From positions 558,001 to 622,000 of the forward strand of contig NZ_PVTH01000001.1 in the NCBI RefSeq assembly GCF_003002875.1: a stretch of DNA of 64,000 bases, read 5' to 3'. The first letter of the stretch is position 1, and each line of letters opens with the position of its first letter. This stretch comes from Arcticibacter pallidicorallinus. Its GTDB lineage: Bacteria; Bacteroidota; Bacteroidia; Sphingobacteriales; Sphingobacteriaceae. Below, piece after piece: positions 7,401-15,245 of this stretch. The position numbers were made by a program, and so were the translations under genes. The notes under the pieces are model-generated. The model saw only the letters and a list, made by a program, of their open reading frames with translations. It did no database searches and had not been told where the DNA came from.

Positions 7401-8604
7401 GTTCTTGTTCTTTATGATAAACATTTGAAATGTACTTTTCCATTATATCTATCTCCGTGTCTTTGGCAAGTGGGTCAAGTTCTAATGCTTGTTTAATGTT
7501 TTGTGATGTGGGATCCAGCGAAGCTGTCAAAACTGCGCTTTCAAGTTTGATAAATGTTTGTAACCATTTCCCGGCCTCCAGAGGAGCTTTTGCTGATTCA
7601 AGAGCGGTCAATGATGATTGGCTTACCTGAGTTAAACCCTCGATAGTTAATCCTGAATGGTTTACCGTATTCAGCACCAGGGTTTTTGCAGAGTCGGAAC
7701 CCATGGCTTTCAACAGGGGTATCACCCCGTTTTCGTACCAGTCCATATTTCGGTCTTTAAGGCTTAAGGGCGAATGATCAGCCTCAAGAAGGAGCTCCTG
7801 TATTATTCGATTTCCAATTAATTGTACCTCTTGCGCTCTGTACTCCGGGTGATGTGACTCGGTAAACAGATGAAAGTATTTGAGCGGAATGGCACCCAGC
7901 GCTTCGATTTCGTTACAAGTAAATCTGTTGAATCCCTCATCGGCTATCATTTCGAGAAAAGTAGCAAATACGTCCTTCCCTCTAAATTTAACGCTATGGA
8001 TGAACCCACGATGGTTAAGTCCCGAATATTGCCAGTCTATTTCCTCCGGAGGAAGCTTCAGCACTTTGGCAACTTTTTCAAGCGTTGTAACCGGTAATTC
8101 GCAAATACCGACAACATTTCTAACGTTACAATGATGAAATATGGAAACTGCGATACTGAGTGGGTTGGTTAAATTAATAACCATTGCATCGGGGCATAAT
8201 TTCATAATTTTACCTGACAGCTCTCTTAAATATGGGGCCATTCGAATGGCTGATTTCAAGCCGCATGGGCCAAGAGTTTCATCAGGGGGAAAACCAAATT
8301 TTCGAGCGAAGGATTCATCCTCCATACGTCCCACCAAACCTCCGTACCTGTTTTGATGAAGTAAAATATCTGCGCCATAAAGTGCATCATCTAAGCTGAT
8401 GCTGCATTGGATGTGCCAGCCAGCTTTTCTCAGGAGTTTTGTTGCGTACACGGCAATTAAATCCAGCTGTCCGCTATTTCTTCCATGTAATACCAGATGG
8501 TAAGCTTGTTCAAAACTCGCTGAAGCAAATTGTTCAATAAGCTCTATGGTGAAAGGGCTGCTGCCCCCTAGAATAGTGAGTTTTGGTAACCGGGCCAGGC
8601 TCAT
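7387..8604 (-). CDS. GH4-like NAD-dependent glycosidase
   Basis: The 405-residue protein matches glycoside hydrolase family 4 in length and order. It has an N-terminal NAD-binding loop (LTILGGSSPFT), ETLGPCGLKSAIR, the NLTNPLSIA segment, VVGICE with the metal-ligand Cys168, and SGLNHRGF with the metal-ligand His198. GH4 enzymes need NAD+ and a divalent metal and work by transient oxidation at C3 followed by elimination. Many take 6-phospho-glycosides from PTS systems; others take unmodified galactosides or glucuronides. Here it sits in a biosynthetic-looking operon without a PTS or transporter. It might therefore process a pathway intermediate or a pseudo-glycoside. Its start overlaps the aminotransferase stop by 4 bases. 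Confidence 0.82.
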   Translation of the reverse strand: MSLARLPKLTILGGSSPFTIELIEQFASASFEQAYHLVLHGRNSGQLDLIAVYATKLLRKAGWHIQCSISLDDALYGADILLHQNRYGGLVGRMEDESFARKFGFPPDETLGPCGLKSAIRMAPYLRELSGKIMKLCPDAMVINLTNPLSIAVSIFHHCNVRNVVGICELPVTTLEKVAKVLKLPPEEIDWQYSGLNHRGFIHSVKFRGKDVFATFLEMIADEGFNRFTCNEIEALGAIPLKYFHLFTESHHPEYRAQEVQLIGNRIIQELLLEADHSPLSLKDRNMDWYENGVIPLLKAMGSDSAKTLVLNTVNHSGLTIEGLTQVSQSSLTALESAKAPLEAGKWLQTFIKLESAVLTASLDPTSQNIKQALELDPLAKDTEIDIMEKYISNVYHKEQEHANT

Positions 8605-9704
8605 GTGTTGAAAAACTGGAGAGTGCTGTCACAAACGTAGTTTAACTCATCTTCCGTCATATCTGGTCTTACCGGCAGGCATAATAGTTCACGGGATAAT
8701 GCTTCTGCTACAGGAAAATCTCCCTTTACCCAACCTTCATTCTGAAAGGCATGCTGTAAATGGATAGCAATAGGATATCGGACAACTGCGTCTATCTCCT
8801 TACTTTTTAGAAAGGCCATGAGTTCGTCTCGCTTTTTGGTCCTTATAGTAAACTGATGATAGGCATGTACTTCATTCACATCGCGTCTTTGGAAAATTAA
8901 AGGGAGTCCGCTTAGTTTTTGAGTATAGTAGTCCGCAATTCGATTCCTATCCTCGTTCCATTTGTTTAAAAACTGAAGCTTCCAATCGAGTATTCTGGCT
9001 TGCAGAGCATCTAGCTTACTGTTAAAGCCTAACACTACATGGTTGTTTTGACCATCTTGTCCGAGTGACGCTATCCATTGGCTTTTTACGTAGAGATCTT
9101 CGTCATTGGTCACAATACAACCCGCATCACCAGCAGCTGCAAGGTTTTTACTTGGATGAAAGCTGAAGCAACCGATCTTTCCAAACGTGCCCACAAACTG
9201 TCCATTTAAAGCAGAACCGTGAGCGTGCGCACAATCTTCAATTACCGACAGGTGGTATTTGGCGCAGAGCTCTGTTATTTCCGGCATTGGAGTTGGTTTT
9301 CCATAAAGGTGTACCGGAATAATGACTTTTGTTCTATGGGTTATTTTTGCTTCGAGTTGATTGATGTCAAGGAGGTAGGTGTCATTATCTGCATCAATCA
9401 ATATCGGAGTTGCTCCTACAAACTTTATAGCCGCTACAGTAGCATGAAAGGTGTTTGCTTGTGTTATTACTTCATCACCCGGGCCAATGTTTAATACCTT
9501 CAATGCAAGTATCAGTGCATCGGTGCCAGAGTTGGTGCCACAGGCATAGCGAGCATGAGTAAATGCAGCGAAGTTTTTCAGAAACGATGTTACTTCTTTA
9601 GTGAGTACGTAATTACCTACCAACAGCATTCGTTTTATGTCATCAAATAGTTCTTCTACATCCGGCCCGAATTGCTTTTCATACGCATATCTATTTATTT
9701 TCAT
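8601..9704 (-). CDS. DegT/DnrJ/EryC1-family PLP aminotransferase
   Basis: This 367-residue fold-type I PLP enzyme has the pattern of sugar and cyclitol aminotransferases: ACGTNSGTDAL (phosphate-binding), VIEDCAHAHGS with the pyridine-N Asp157, and SFHPSKNLAAAGDAG with the PLP Lys186. It would transfer an amino group, usually from glutamate or glutamine, to a keto-sugar or keto-cyclitol. ValM and AcbV in C7N-aminocyclitol pathways, glutamine:scyllo-inosose aminotransferases, NtdA and RifK serve comparable steps. The start at 9704 overlaps the ROK kinase gene by 14 bases, so expression is likely coupled. The keto substrate is not readable from sequence. Confidence 0.9.
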   Translation of the reverse strand: MKINRYAYEKQFGPDVEELFDDIKRMLLVGNYVLTKEVTSFLKNFAAFTHARYACGTNSGTDALILALKVLNIGPGDEVITQANTFHATVAAIKFVGATPILIDADNDTYLLDINQLEAKITHRTKVIIPVHLYGKPTPMPEITELCAKYHLSVIEDCAHAHGSALNGQFVGTFGKIGCFSFHPSKNLAAAGDAGCIVTNDEDLYVKSQWIASLGQDGQNNHVVLGFNSKLDALQARILDWKLQFLNKWNEDRNRIADYYTQKLSGLPLIFQRRDVNEVHAYHQFTIRTKKRDELMAFLKSKEIDAVVRYPIAIHLQHAFQNEGWVKGDFPVAEALSRELLCLPVRPDMTEDELNYVCDSTLQFFNT

Positions 9705-10698
9705 ATATCGCTTTTCTTACAGTTTCAGAGAATCTGCCGGCGCCCGCTAATCCTATTTCTGTTCCTTCCGGTCCAATTTTTACCATTTCATCCCAGTTCT
9801 GTCCGAGATTCCAGCAAAAAGTAGCAGCAAGATCCGCAACACTACGGCGGTATGTTTCGCCCAGTGCGGTTGAAAAGCCGCCAATGATTATAAACAGCTC
9901 TATGCCCGTAGTCGTATGTATAAGCGCTATCGCTCTGGCAAGTTGCCTTGCCGTTTTGTCGATTACGCTTACCGTCCACGCGTCGCCCTTTAAGTAAGCC
10001 GTCACAAGAGTTTCGTTAAGAATATCCTGGCAGTCAGGATGTATTTTGCCCACATATGATTTCTGATAGTCTGCATGATTGGACATGGATTGGGTTTTTG
10101 CAAACCCGAGAACACCCCTGCCAGAACATATGCCTCCAAGATGGCCCTTTCCTCCGCAATCGCAAATCGGTGCTTCCTGTGAATCATCGGTTACCCAGTG
10201 ACCAATTTCTCCACCACGCCCCATAACACCGGTATAGGGTTTCCCGTTGATAAAAAGCTTACTACCGATTCCCGAACTTACACTAATGACACAGAAGTCT
10301 TCCGGGTAAATGTCTTTCAAAAGGTATCCAGCTGCCGAAATATCATTCAGGACATGAACATTCGAATTTGGCCAAAAGCTTTTAAGACGCGGGATAATGG
10401 ATGACGAACCTTTAAACCTTTCGCCCCAGATAGTGGGCGTACTCAGTAGCTCGCCGCTCGGGGTGATAGGACCGGGGAAGCCAATTGTGACCACTTCCGG
10501 CTCATCATATTCAAAAAGCTCCTTACTCAATAGAGTCATTTCTTTATAGAGTTGCTCAAAGGGCAAGACATCAGACGGGGTGTTCCAGGCATTAGGTGTA
10601 TCCTTTCTGCTGATACTGACGAGTTGTTGTGTGGCAAAGGAATAACGCCCCGCTCGCAAATTTGTACCACCAACGTCAAACACTAAAGCATCGGCCAT
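9691..10698 (-). CDS. ROK-family sugar or cyclitol kinase
   Basis: The 335-residue protein has the ATP-binding DVGGTNLRAG loop (residues 8-17), catalytic-type Asp119 in VLNDISAAGY, GSGIGS-like SSGIGSKLF, and GEIGH (Glu164, His167). The zinc-binding pattern of ROK kinases is present but altered: His167-x11-Cys179-x-Cys181-GGKG-His186, where the third Cys is normally expected and the following Glu is Gly. ROK members include glucokinases, kanosamine 6-kinase (RifN) and the cyclitol 7-kinases AcbM and ValC. Position between a cyclase and an aminotransferase gene favours kanosamine or a cyclitol as substrate over plain glucose, by inference. Confidence 0.85.
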   Translation of the reverse strand: MADALVFDVGGTNLRAGRYSFATQQLVSISRKDTPNAWNTPSDVLPFEQLYKEMTLLSKELFEYDEPEVVTIGFPGPITPSGELLSTPTIWGERFKGSSSIIPRLKSFWPNSNVHVLNDISAAGYLLKDIYPEDFCVISVSSGIGSKLFINGKPYTGVMGRGGEIGHWVTDDSQEAPICDCGGKGHLGGICSGRGVLGFAKTQSMSNHADYQKSYVGKIHPDCQDILNETLVTAYLKGDAWTVSVIDKTARQLARAIALIHTTTGIELFIIIGGFSTALGETYRRSVADLAATFCWNLGQNWDEMVKIGPEGTEIGLAGAGRFSETVRKAIYENK

Positions 10699-10714
10699 AT
10701 TTTAAAATGATTGG

Positions 10715-11842
10715 TTAATAATGTGTTGAAGCCTTAGATAATGCAAGTTCATCTTTCGCTACCAGATCGTTGCACGCATATTCAAATTCTGAAAAAGAAA
10801 AATCGCTTAGAAAAAAGGGGTCGCCGATTTTCCGGAGAGCCACGATACTAAAGTTGCCACCCTTATGTTTAGTCACGACTTCCTTTTTATCAAATAGTTG
10901 TTGGCAAGTTAAAGCTGAATGCCAGCTCGGCATGTTTAATGAGTCAAGCACTGAGACGAAATCCTCATAATGACTTTTATCCATTAAACCTTGCACATAA
11001 GCGAGGTTGTTAGATAATCGCATTCCAATACCGACAGCTTCTCCATGTGATATTTCAAAGTTGGTTAGCACCTCTATTAAGTGACCAAATTCGTGACCAT
11101 AATCAACGACACGGTACAGGTTTTCCTCAAATAGATTATCGCGTAATTCCTCCAGCATAAAGTATATTGACCGGTCTATCAATTCAATTACATCCGCATC
11201 TATTTTTTTGAGCAGAAAATTGTGAATATTGCGCTTTAATAGGTGCCAGCTATCGTTGTCTTTTAATGATATGATTTTAATCATTTCAATTAATCCATTC
11301 TTGATCTCACATAGGGGAAGCGTATCCAGGAAGTCCAAGTCGATAAAAACAACATCCGGCAAATAAAACGTGCCAAGGGAGTTCTTACAGCCGGCATAAT
11401 TAATACCGTTTTTCACTCCAACAGAGGCATCGATGATGCCTAACAAAGTGGTAGGGATCTTGATGCAGGGCGTGCCCCGTCTGATTAAATTAGCAGACAT
11501 ACCGGCCAGATCACAAACTATGCCGCCTCCAATAGCAATGATGGAGTCGCGCCTGCCAATACCATTCTTGAAACAAAATGAGGTGAAGTCTATAACAGTC
11601 TGTAAGTCTTTGCTCTTCTCTGAAGCATCAATCAAGAAGTGATAAGCTTCAATACCATTTCGTGAAAAATAGGCCTTTGCCGCAAGGTATTCGTTTATCA
11701 GCTTTCTGTCAATAAGGCAATATGCTTTATGGGTCTTGATATGATTGCCTAATGCCGGATTGTTTTCATCGAAAATGTTTGTCACCCGTTTTATCTCATA
11801 CGTTAACGTATTCTCGAGGGATATTTTAAAGACTCGATCCAT
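10715..11842 (-). CDS. Sugar-phosphate cyclase of the DHQ-synthase fold, probable EEVS-type
   Basis: The 375-residue protein has the NAD loop IGGGIVCDLAG (GGG at 105-107), RRGTPCIKIPTTLLG (121-135), VGVKNGIN (141-148), and metal ligands Glu186 (NGLIEMIK), His250 (DYGHEFGH) and His266 (SHGEAVGIGM). His250 and His266 are 16 apart, as in dehydroquinate synthase. Shikimate-pathway DHQ synthases usually read GGKTAVN and N-x-GHTxGH; here they are GVKNGIN and D-x-GHEFGH, and RRGTP precedes PTTL. This pattern matches the sedoheptulose-7-phosphate cyclase group (EEVS and relatives: AcbC, ValA), not aroB. Product: probably a C7 cyclitol. It leads the six-gene minus operon. Exact subgroup is unproven. 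Confidence 0.78.
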   Translation of the reverse strand: MDRVFKISLENTLTYEIKRVTNIFDENNPALGNHIKTHKAYCLIDRKLINEYLAAKAYFSRNGIEAYHFLIDASEKSKDLQTVIDFTSFCFKNGIGRRDSIIAIGGGIVCDLAGMSANLIRRGTPCIKIPTTLLGIIDASVGVKNGINYAGCKNSLGTFYLPDVVFIDLDFLDTLPLCEIKNGLIEMIKIISLKDNDSWHLLKRNIHNFLLKKIDADVIELIDRSIYFMLEELRDNLFEENLYRVVDYGHEFGHLIEVLTNFEISHGEAVGIGMRLSNNLAYVQGLMDKSHYEDFVSVLDSLNMPSWHSALTCQQLFDKKEVVTKHKGGNFSIVALRKIGDPFFLSDFSFSEFEYACNDLVAKDELALSKASTHY

Positions 11843-12146
11843 ATACTGAATTTGTGATGTATTTAGGTTCGTAAAGAAAGCTGACTACTTATTGCTGACA
11901 ATCACAACCAATAACCAATTGTATAGTAGGTTATTTTGTGGTTAAAAAACAGAGAGTATGAACAATTATATTGATAGCCTATATTGGCTAAACGAGTTAG
12001 TTGTTAACGAAGTGAAAGAGTCATACGATAAATTTAATCAGATTTTAATGTAAATTATGTGAACTCAGGAGACAGTTTTAGGGCATTTTTTTACCATACA
12101 GGAGCTAAAGTCGAGTAATTTGTGGGATAATAACCGGGCACGATCA
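11843..12146. other. 304-bp gap between the cyclase gene and the hybrid sensor gene
   Basis: The gap holds the 5' flank of the minus-strand cyclitol operon and the 3' end of the sensor gene. I could not identify a TAnnTTTG box for the cyclase gene on the minus strand. The only coding candidate is the 31-codon frame on the plus strand at 11958-12053. No strong terminator hairpin follows the sensor gene's stop at 12147 on the minus strand. Confidence 0.4.
11958..12053 (+). CDS. Possible 31-residue small protein
   Basis: An ATG preceded by AGAGAGT opens a frame reading MNNYIDSLYWLNELVVNEV and ending in FNQILM. It is acidic and aromatic-rich and could form one amphipathic helix. It runs against both neighbouring genes. 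Nothing in the sequence identifies a function, and a frame this short can occur by chance. Confidence 0.2.
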   Translation: MNNYIDSLYWLNELVVNEVKESYDKFNQILM

Positions 12147-14936
12147 TCATTGCCGGTTTTCTTTCTTCTTCCGCCTGTACTCCGTTGGGCTGCAATTATA
12201 TCGGGCTTTGAACACCGTGGAAAAATACGTCGGGGAGGCAATACCTACTTGATAGGTTATTTCAGAGATGGATATCTCTTCGTTCAATAATAAATATTTG
12301 GCTTTCTGTAGACGCCTGTTTAAGATATAGTCGGTAATCGTACAATCCAACAGCGCTTTCGCTTTGCGGTATAGCTGAATTCTGGACATACCTATGCTTT
12401 TGCAGATATCGTCTACACTGAAGTTTTCGTTGGCGATATTGCTCTCCACTATAGAAGCAAACTCGTTTAAAAATTTCTTGTCAAGCTTTTTGGAGGCGGG
12501 TAGTTTACTTTCTACCGGGAACTCACTGCTAAAACGGGATCGTAATAAATCTCTGTTATGAAGGAGGTTTTTGATCGTTTCGTCGAGATATTGAAGATTA
12601 AAGGGTTTGGTAATGTAAGCATCAGCCATTGTTTTTAAGCCCTTTATCTGCTGTTCCTGGCTTCCTTGAGCCGTTAGAAGGATGATGGGTATGTGAGATG
12701 TCCGGATGTCGTTTTTAAGCGCCTGGGTGATTTCTGTTCCTGATTGTGCTGGAAGCACAACGTCTGAAATGATAACATCCGGGACGTTTTCAAACGCCTG
12801 ATGTAAGCCGCTGTTTCCGTTGTTAGCTGTAAACGTCTCGTATTGGGTGGAAAACTTCTGTTTCAAGAAGTTCAACAGTTCTTCGTTGTCTTCGATTATG
12901 AGAATAGAACGCTCCTTTAATGATTGCTGAGGTATTGGTGTATCTGCTATCTCTGTTGTGTCTTCTAATTCAGTGGTATAGATCTTAATGTTGTCGTAAT
13001 CCACTGTAGATTCTTCTGCTGTATGAACTTTCTCGTCCTCATGGAGATGTCTATCACCTAAGGGCAGCTGAATAATGAAGCGTGCGCCTTTTTCTTTTTG
13101 ACTGGACACTTTTATTGATCCTTTGTGTAACAAGATCATCTCTTTCGAAAGCGACAGTCCCAGACCAGAACCTTTGGATCGCTTCAAATCATCTTGATAG
13201 AACAGGTCGAACGCATGCGTCAGTGTATGTTCATCCATTCCTGCGCCATTGTCCTCGACTTTCAACTCCACGCTATTCGTCTCCTCGTTCTTTTCTATGG
13301 TGACAATGATTTTTCCGCTGTCGTGGCTGAACTTAAAGGCGTTGGATAGCAGGTTGAATAGCACTTTGTCAAGCATATTGGTGTCGAACCAGGCGCTTAT
13401 ACGGCTTTCGCGGCTTACCATCCGTAAATCTATATTTCTTTTATACGCGATATCTTTGAATAGATCGATAATCTCCTTTGTGAATGCTAGAAGATCATTT
13501 TCTGTAGCGCGTACCCGCATCTTTTCATAGTCTATCTTTCTGAAATCAATCAACTGATTGACCATTCGCAGGAGCCTCATCACGTTTCTGTTAATAAGCT
13601 GCAAATGACTTCGTGTTTTTTGAGGAAGTTTGCTGTCGGCAAGCAGCTCTTCTAATGGTATGAGTATCAGGGTTAAAGGAGTTCTGAATTCATGTGAGAT
13701 ATTGGTAAAGAAATTAAATTTGGCTTCCGTGGCGGATTTGGCTTTTTCAGACATTTCTATTAGCTGATTTTGCTTTTCGAGAATCTCATGATTTTTGTTT
13801 TCCAGGTGCTTATTGTTTTTCCAGTTTTCGTTAAGTGAATAAAAAGCGATTCCGGCGAACACAATCGCTAATACCAGGCTGACGACCAGAATATTCAGTA
13901 TTACTTGCTGATTGTTATAAACAATTTTTTGTTCGGAAAGCATATTCTGCTGCCTCTCAATATCTTTCTGCTGGCTGGTCATTTTATCTGCCTGCAGGAT
14001 CATCAGTTCTACATTGCTTGAATCGATCACAACTGACTTCAATGCTGTGTTTTTATCGAAGGGCAACTTGTTCAGGATATTGATGGCTGTGCGGATCGCT
14101 TCTTTTCCTCCTGTAGGGTACAACATGGATGCATCGAGTACTTTTTTTGATACTAGTTCAAGACCGTTGTTTTTTCCGGGTAAAGCATCAACGCCTACGA
14201 GTTTGATCTTTCCTTCAAGGTCGTTGTTTCTAAGAACAGCGCAGGTTCCCAAGGCCATTTGATCGTTATGAGCGAATATGGCATCGGCCTGGAAGAGTAA
14301 GTGCTTGTTCAAGCTGACCTCTTCTTGTGCCTTATTGTTGAGCCAGCTTCCCGAAAGCTGCTTAATGATTTTGATTGATGGATAGCGTTTTAGAGCATTC
14401 TTAAAGCCCTCGTTTCGCTCTATTGCAGGAGAGGATCCGGTAAGTCCTGTCACCTCAATAATATTTCCTTTTTCCCCCAGACGGTGAGCCAGGTATTCGC
14501 CGGCCATTCTCCCGATCTCAAAATTGTCGGCACCCACGTATGCTGTATAAAAGTTAGAAGAGACCTTACGGTCAATTACTACGACTGGCGTTCCCTGGCT
14601 GAAAGCTTGTTCGACAATGGGTGTCAGGGGCTCTGATTCGTTGGGGGAAATAATCAGGAGATCGATATCTTTCTCCAGTAGTGATTTGACCTGTTCAATC
14701 TGTTTATTACTGTTTCCGCCCGCATCTTCATAAATGAGCTCGATATCTGAATGAAATGATAGTTCTCTGCGCATCTCTTCCAGCATGGTGACCCTCCACT
14801 GGTCGGAACCGATGCACTGGGAGAAACCGATTGTGAATCTGGGCTTATCTTGATTGCCTTTACAAGCACTCAAAAACCCTGCAAAAAGCGATAAGAGTAA
14901 AATCAAAAGATGAAGTCTCTTCTTATTTCCCGTCAT
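12147..14936 (-). CDS. Hybrid two-component sensor/regulator (HTCS), BT1754-like
   Basis: The 929-residue one-piece sensor has a signal sequence with lipobox-like FLSAC25 and a periplasmic sugar-binding domain of the LacI/ribose-binding type (about 33-310). A transmembrane helix (346-367) and coiled linker follow. The histidine kinase has His415 in SHEFRTPL, ATPase motifs near 525-595 (NLLSNAFKFS, GSGLGLSLS) and a response-regulator domain (Asp683, phospho-acceptor Asp725, Lys777). An AraC-type HTH (830-925) ends the protein. In Bacteroides thetaiotaomicron, BT1754 with this architecture binds fructose and activates the fructan PUL. Here it is divergent from a fructan PUL, so fructose is the likely ligand. 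Confidence 0.92.
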   Translation of the reverse strand: MTGNKKRLHLLILLLSLFAGFLSACKGNQDKPRFTIGFSQCIGSDQWRVTMLEEMRRELSFHSDIELIYEDAGGNSNKQIEQVKSLLEKDIDLLIISPNESEPLTPIVEQAFSQGTPVVVIDRKVSSNFYTAYVGADNFEIGRMAGEYLAHRLGEKGNIIEVTGLTGSSPAIERNEGFKNALKRYPSIKIIKQLSGSWLNNKAQEEVSLNKHLLFQADAIFAHNDQMALGTCAVLRNNDLEGKIKLVGVDALPGKNNGLELVSKKVLDASMLYPTGGKEAIRTAINILNKLPFDKNTALKSVVIDSSNVELMILQADKMTSQQKDIERQQNMLSEQKIVYNNQQVILNILVVSLVLAIVFAGIAFYSLNENWKNNKHLENKNHEILEKQNQLIEMSEKAKSATEAKFNFFTNISHEFRTPLTLILIPLEELLADSKLPQKTRSHLQLINRNVMRLLRMVNQLIDFRKIDYEKMRVRATENDLLAFTKEIIDLFKDIAYKRNIDLRMVSRESRISAWFDTNMLDKVLFNLLSNAFKFSHDSGKIIVTIEKNEETNSVELKVEDNGAGMDEHTLTHAFDLFYQDDLKRSKGSGLGLSLSKEMILLHKGSIKVSSQKEKGARFIIQLPLGDRHLHEDEKVHTAEESTVDYDNIKIYTTELEDTTEIADTPIPQQSLKERSILIIEDNEELLNFLKQKFSTQYETFTANNGNSGLHQAFENVPDVIISDVVLPAQSGTEITQALKNDIRTSHIPIILLTAQGSQEQQIKGLKTMADAYITKPFNLQYLDETIKNLLHNRDLLRSRFSSEFPVESKLPASKKLDKKFLNEFASIVESNIANENFSVDDICKSIGMSRIQLYRKAKALLDCTITDYILNRRLQKAKYLLLNEEISISEITYQVGIASPTYFSTVFKARYNCSPTEYRRKKKENRQ

Positions 14937-15245
14937 GTGTTTCCTCTGATTCTATAATTGATTATTGAAAGCTACATAAATTTGATTAAATGCTAAACCT
15001 TAAGGGTTTGATCACCGCGTTTGAACTCCTCAGACCTATCTCTAAAGTGATTTAAAAGTTAAAAAAGGTGATACAAATTTGAAAGTGTAGTTGGTTCTTA
15101 AATTGGTGTTTAAAGATAAATATTTGATATATAGATATTTACAAATATATTCGACTGCGCTTCATTTTTTGAAGACATTGATACGAATTCAAAACCTAAA
15201 ATTGGAATAAGCATCTACTTTGGTGATTGTAAACCTAATAAGTAT
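14937..15245. promoter_or_regulatory. Divergent control region of the fructan PUL
   Basis: This 309-bp AT-rich region separates the sensor gene from the MFS transporter gene and must hold promoters in both directions. Repeated ATTTG/CAAAT half-sites occur at 14980-14984, 15074-15081 (palindrome CAAATTTG), 15122-15126 and 15142-15146, the last two facing each other across 15 bases. They are candidate binding sites for the sensor's AraC domain. TACTTTG at 15216-15222 resembles a Bacteroidetes -7 box with one spacer base missing. These assignments are by eye. Confidence 0.4.

Noticed and set aside
10715-11842. Ordinary shikimate-pathway 3-dehydroquinate synthase (aroB)
   Set aside because: The fold and metal ligands agree, but the active-site loops (RRGTP, GVKNGIN, D-x-GHEFGH) and the company of kinase, aminotransferase and GH4 genes do not. 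Kept only as an alternative to be excluded by phylogeny.
7387-11842. Complete aminoshikimate (AHBA) pathway
   Set aside because: Aminotransferase, ROK kinase, dehydrogenase and DHQ-like genes occur as in AHBA clusters, but no aminoDAHP synthase, aminoDHQ dehydratase, phosphatase or polyketide gene is present in the window.
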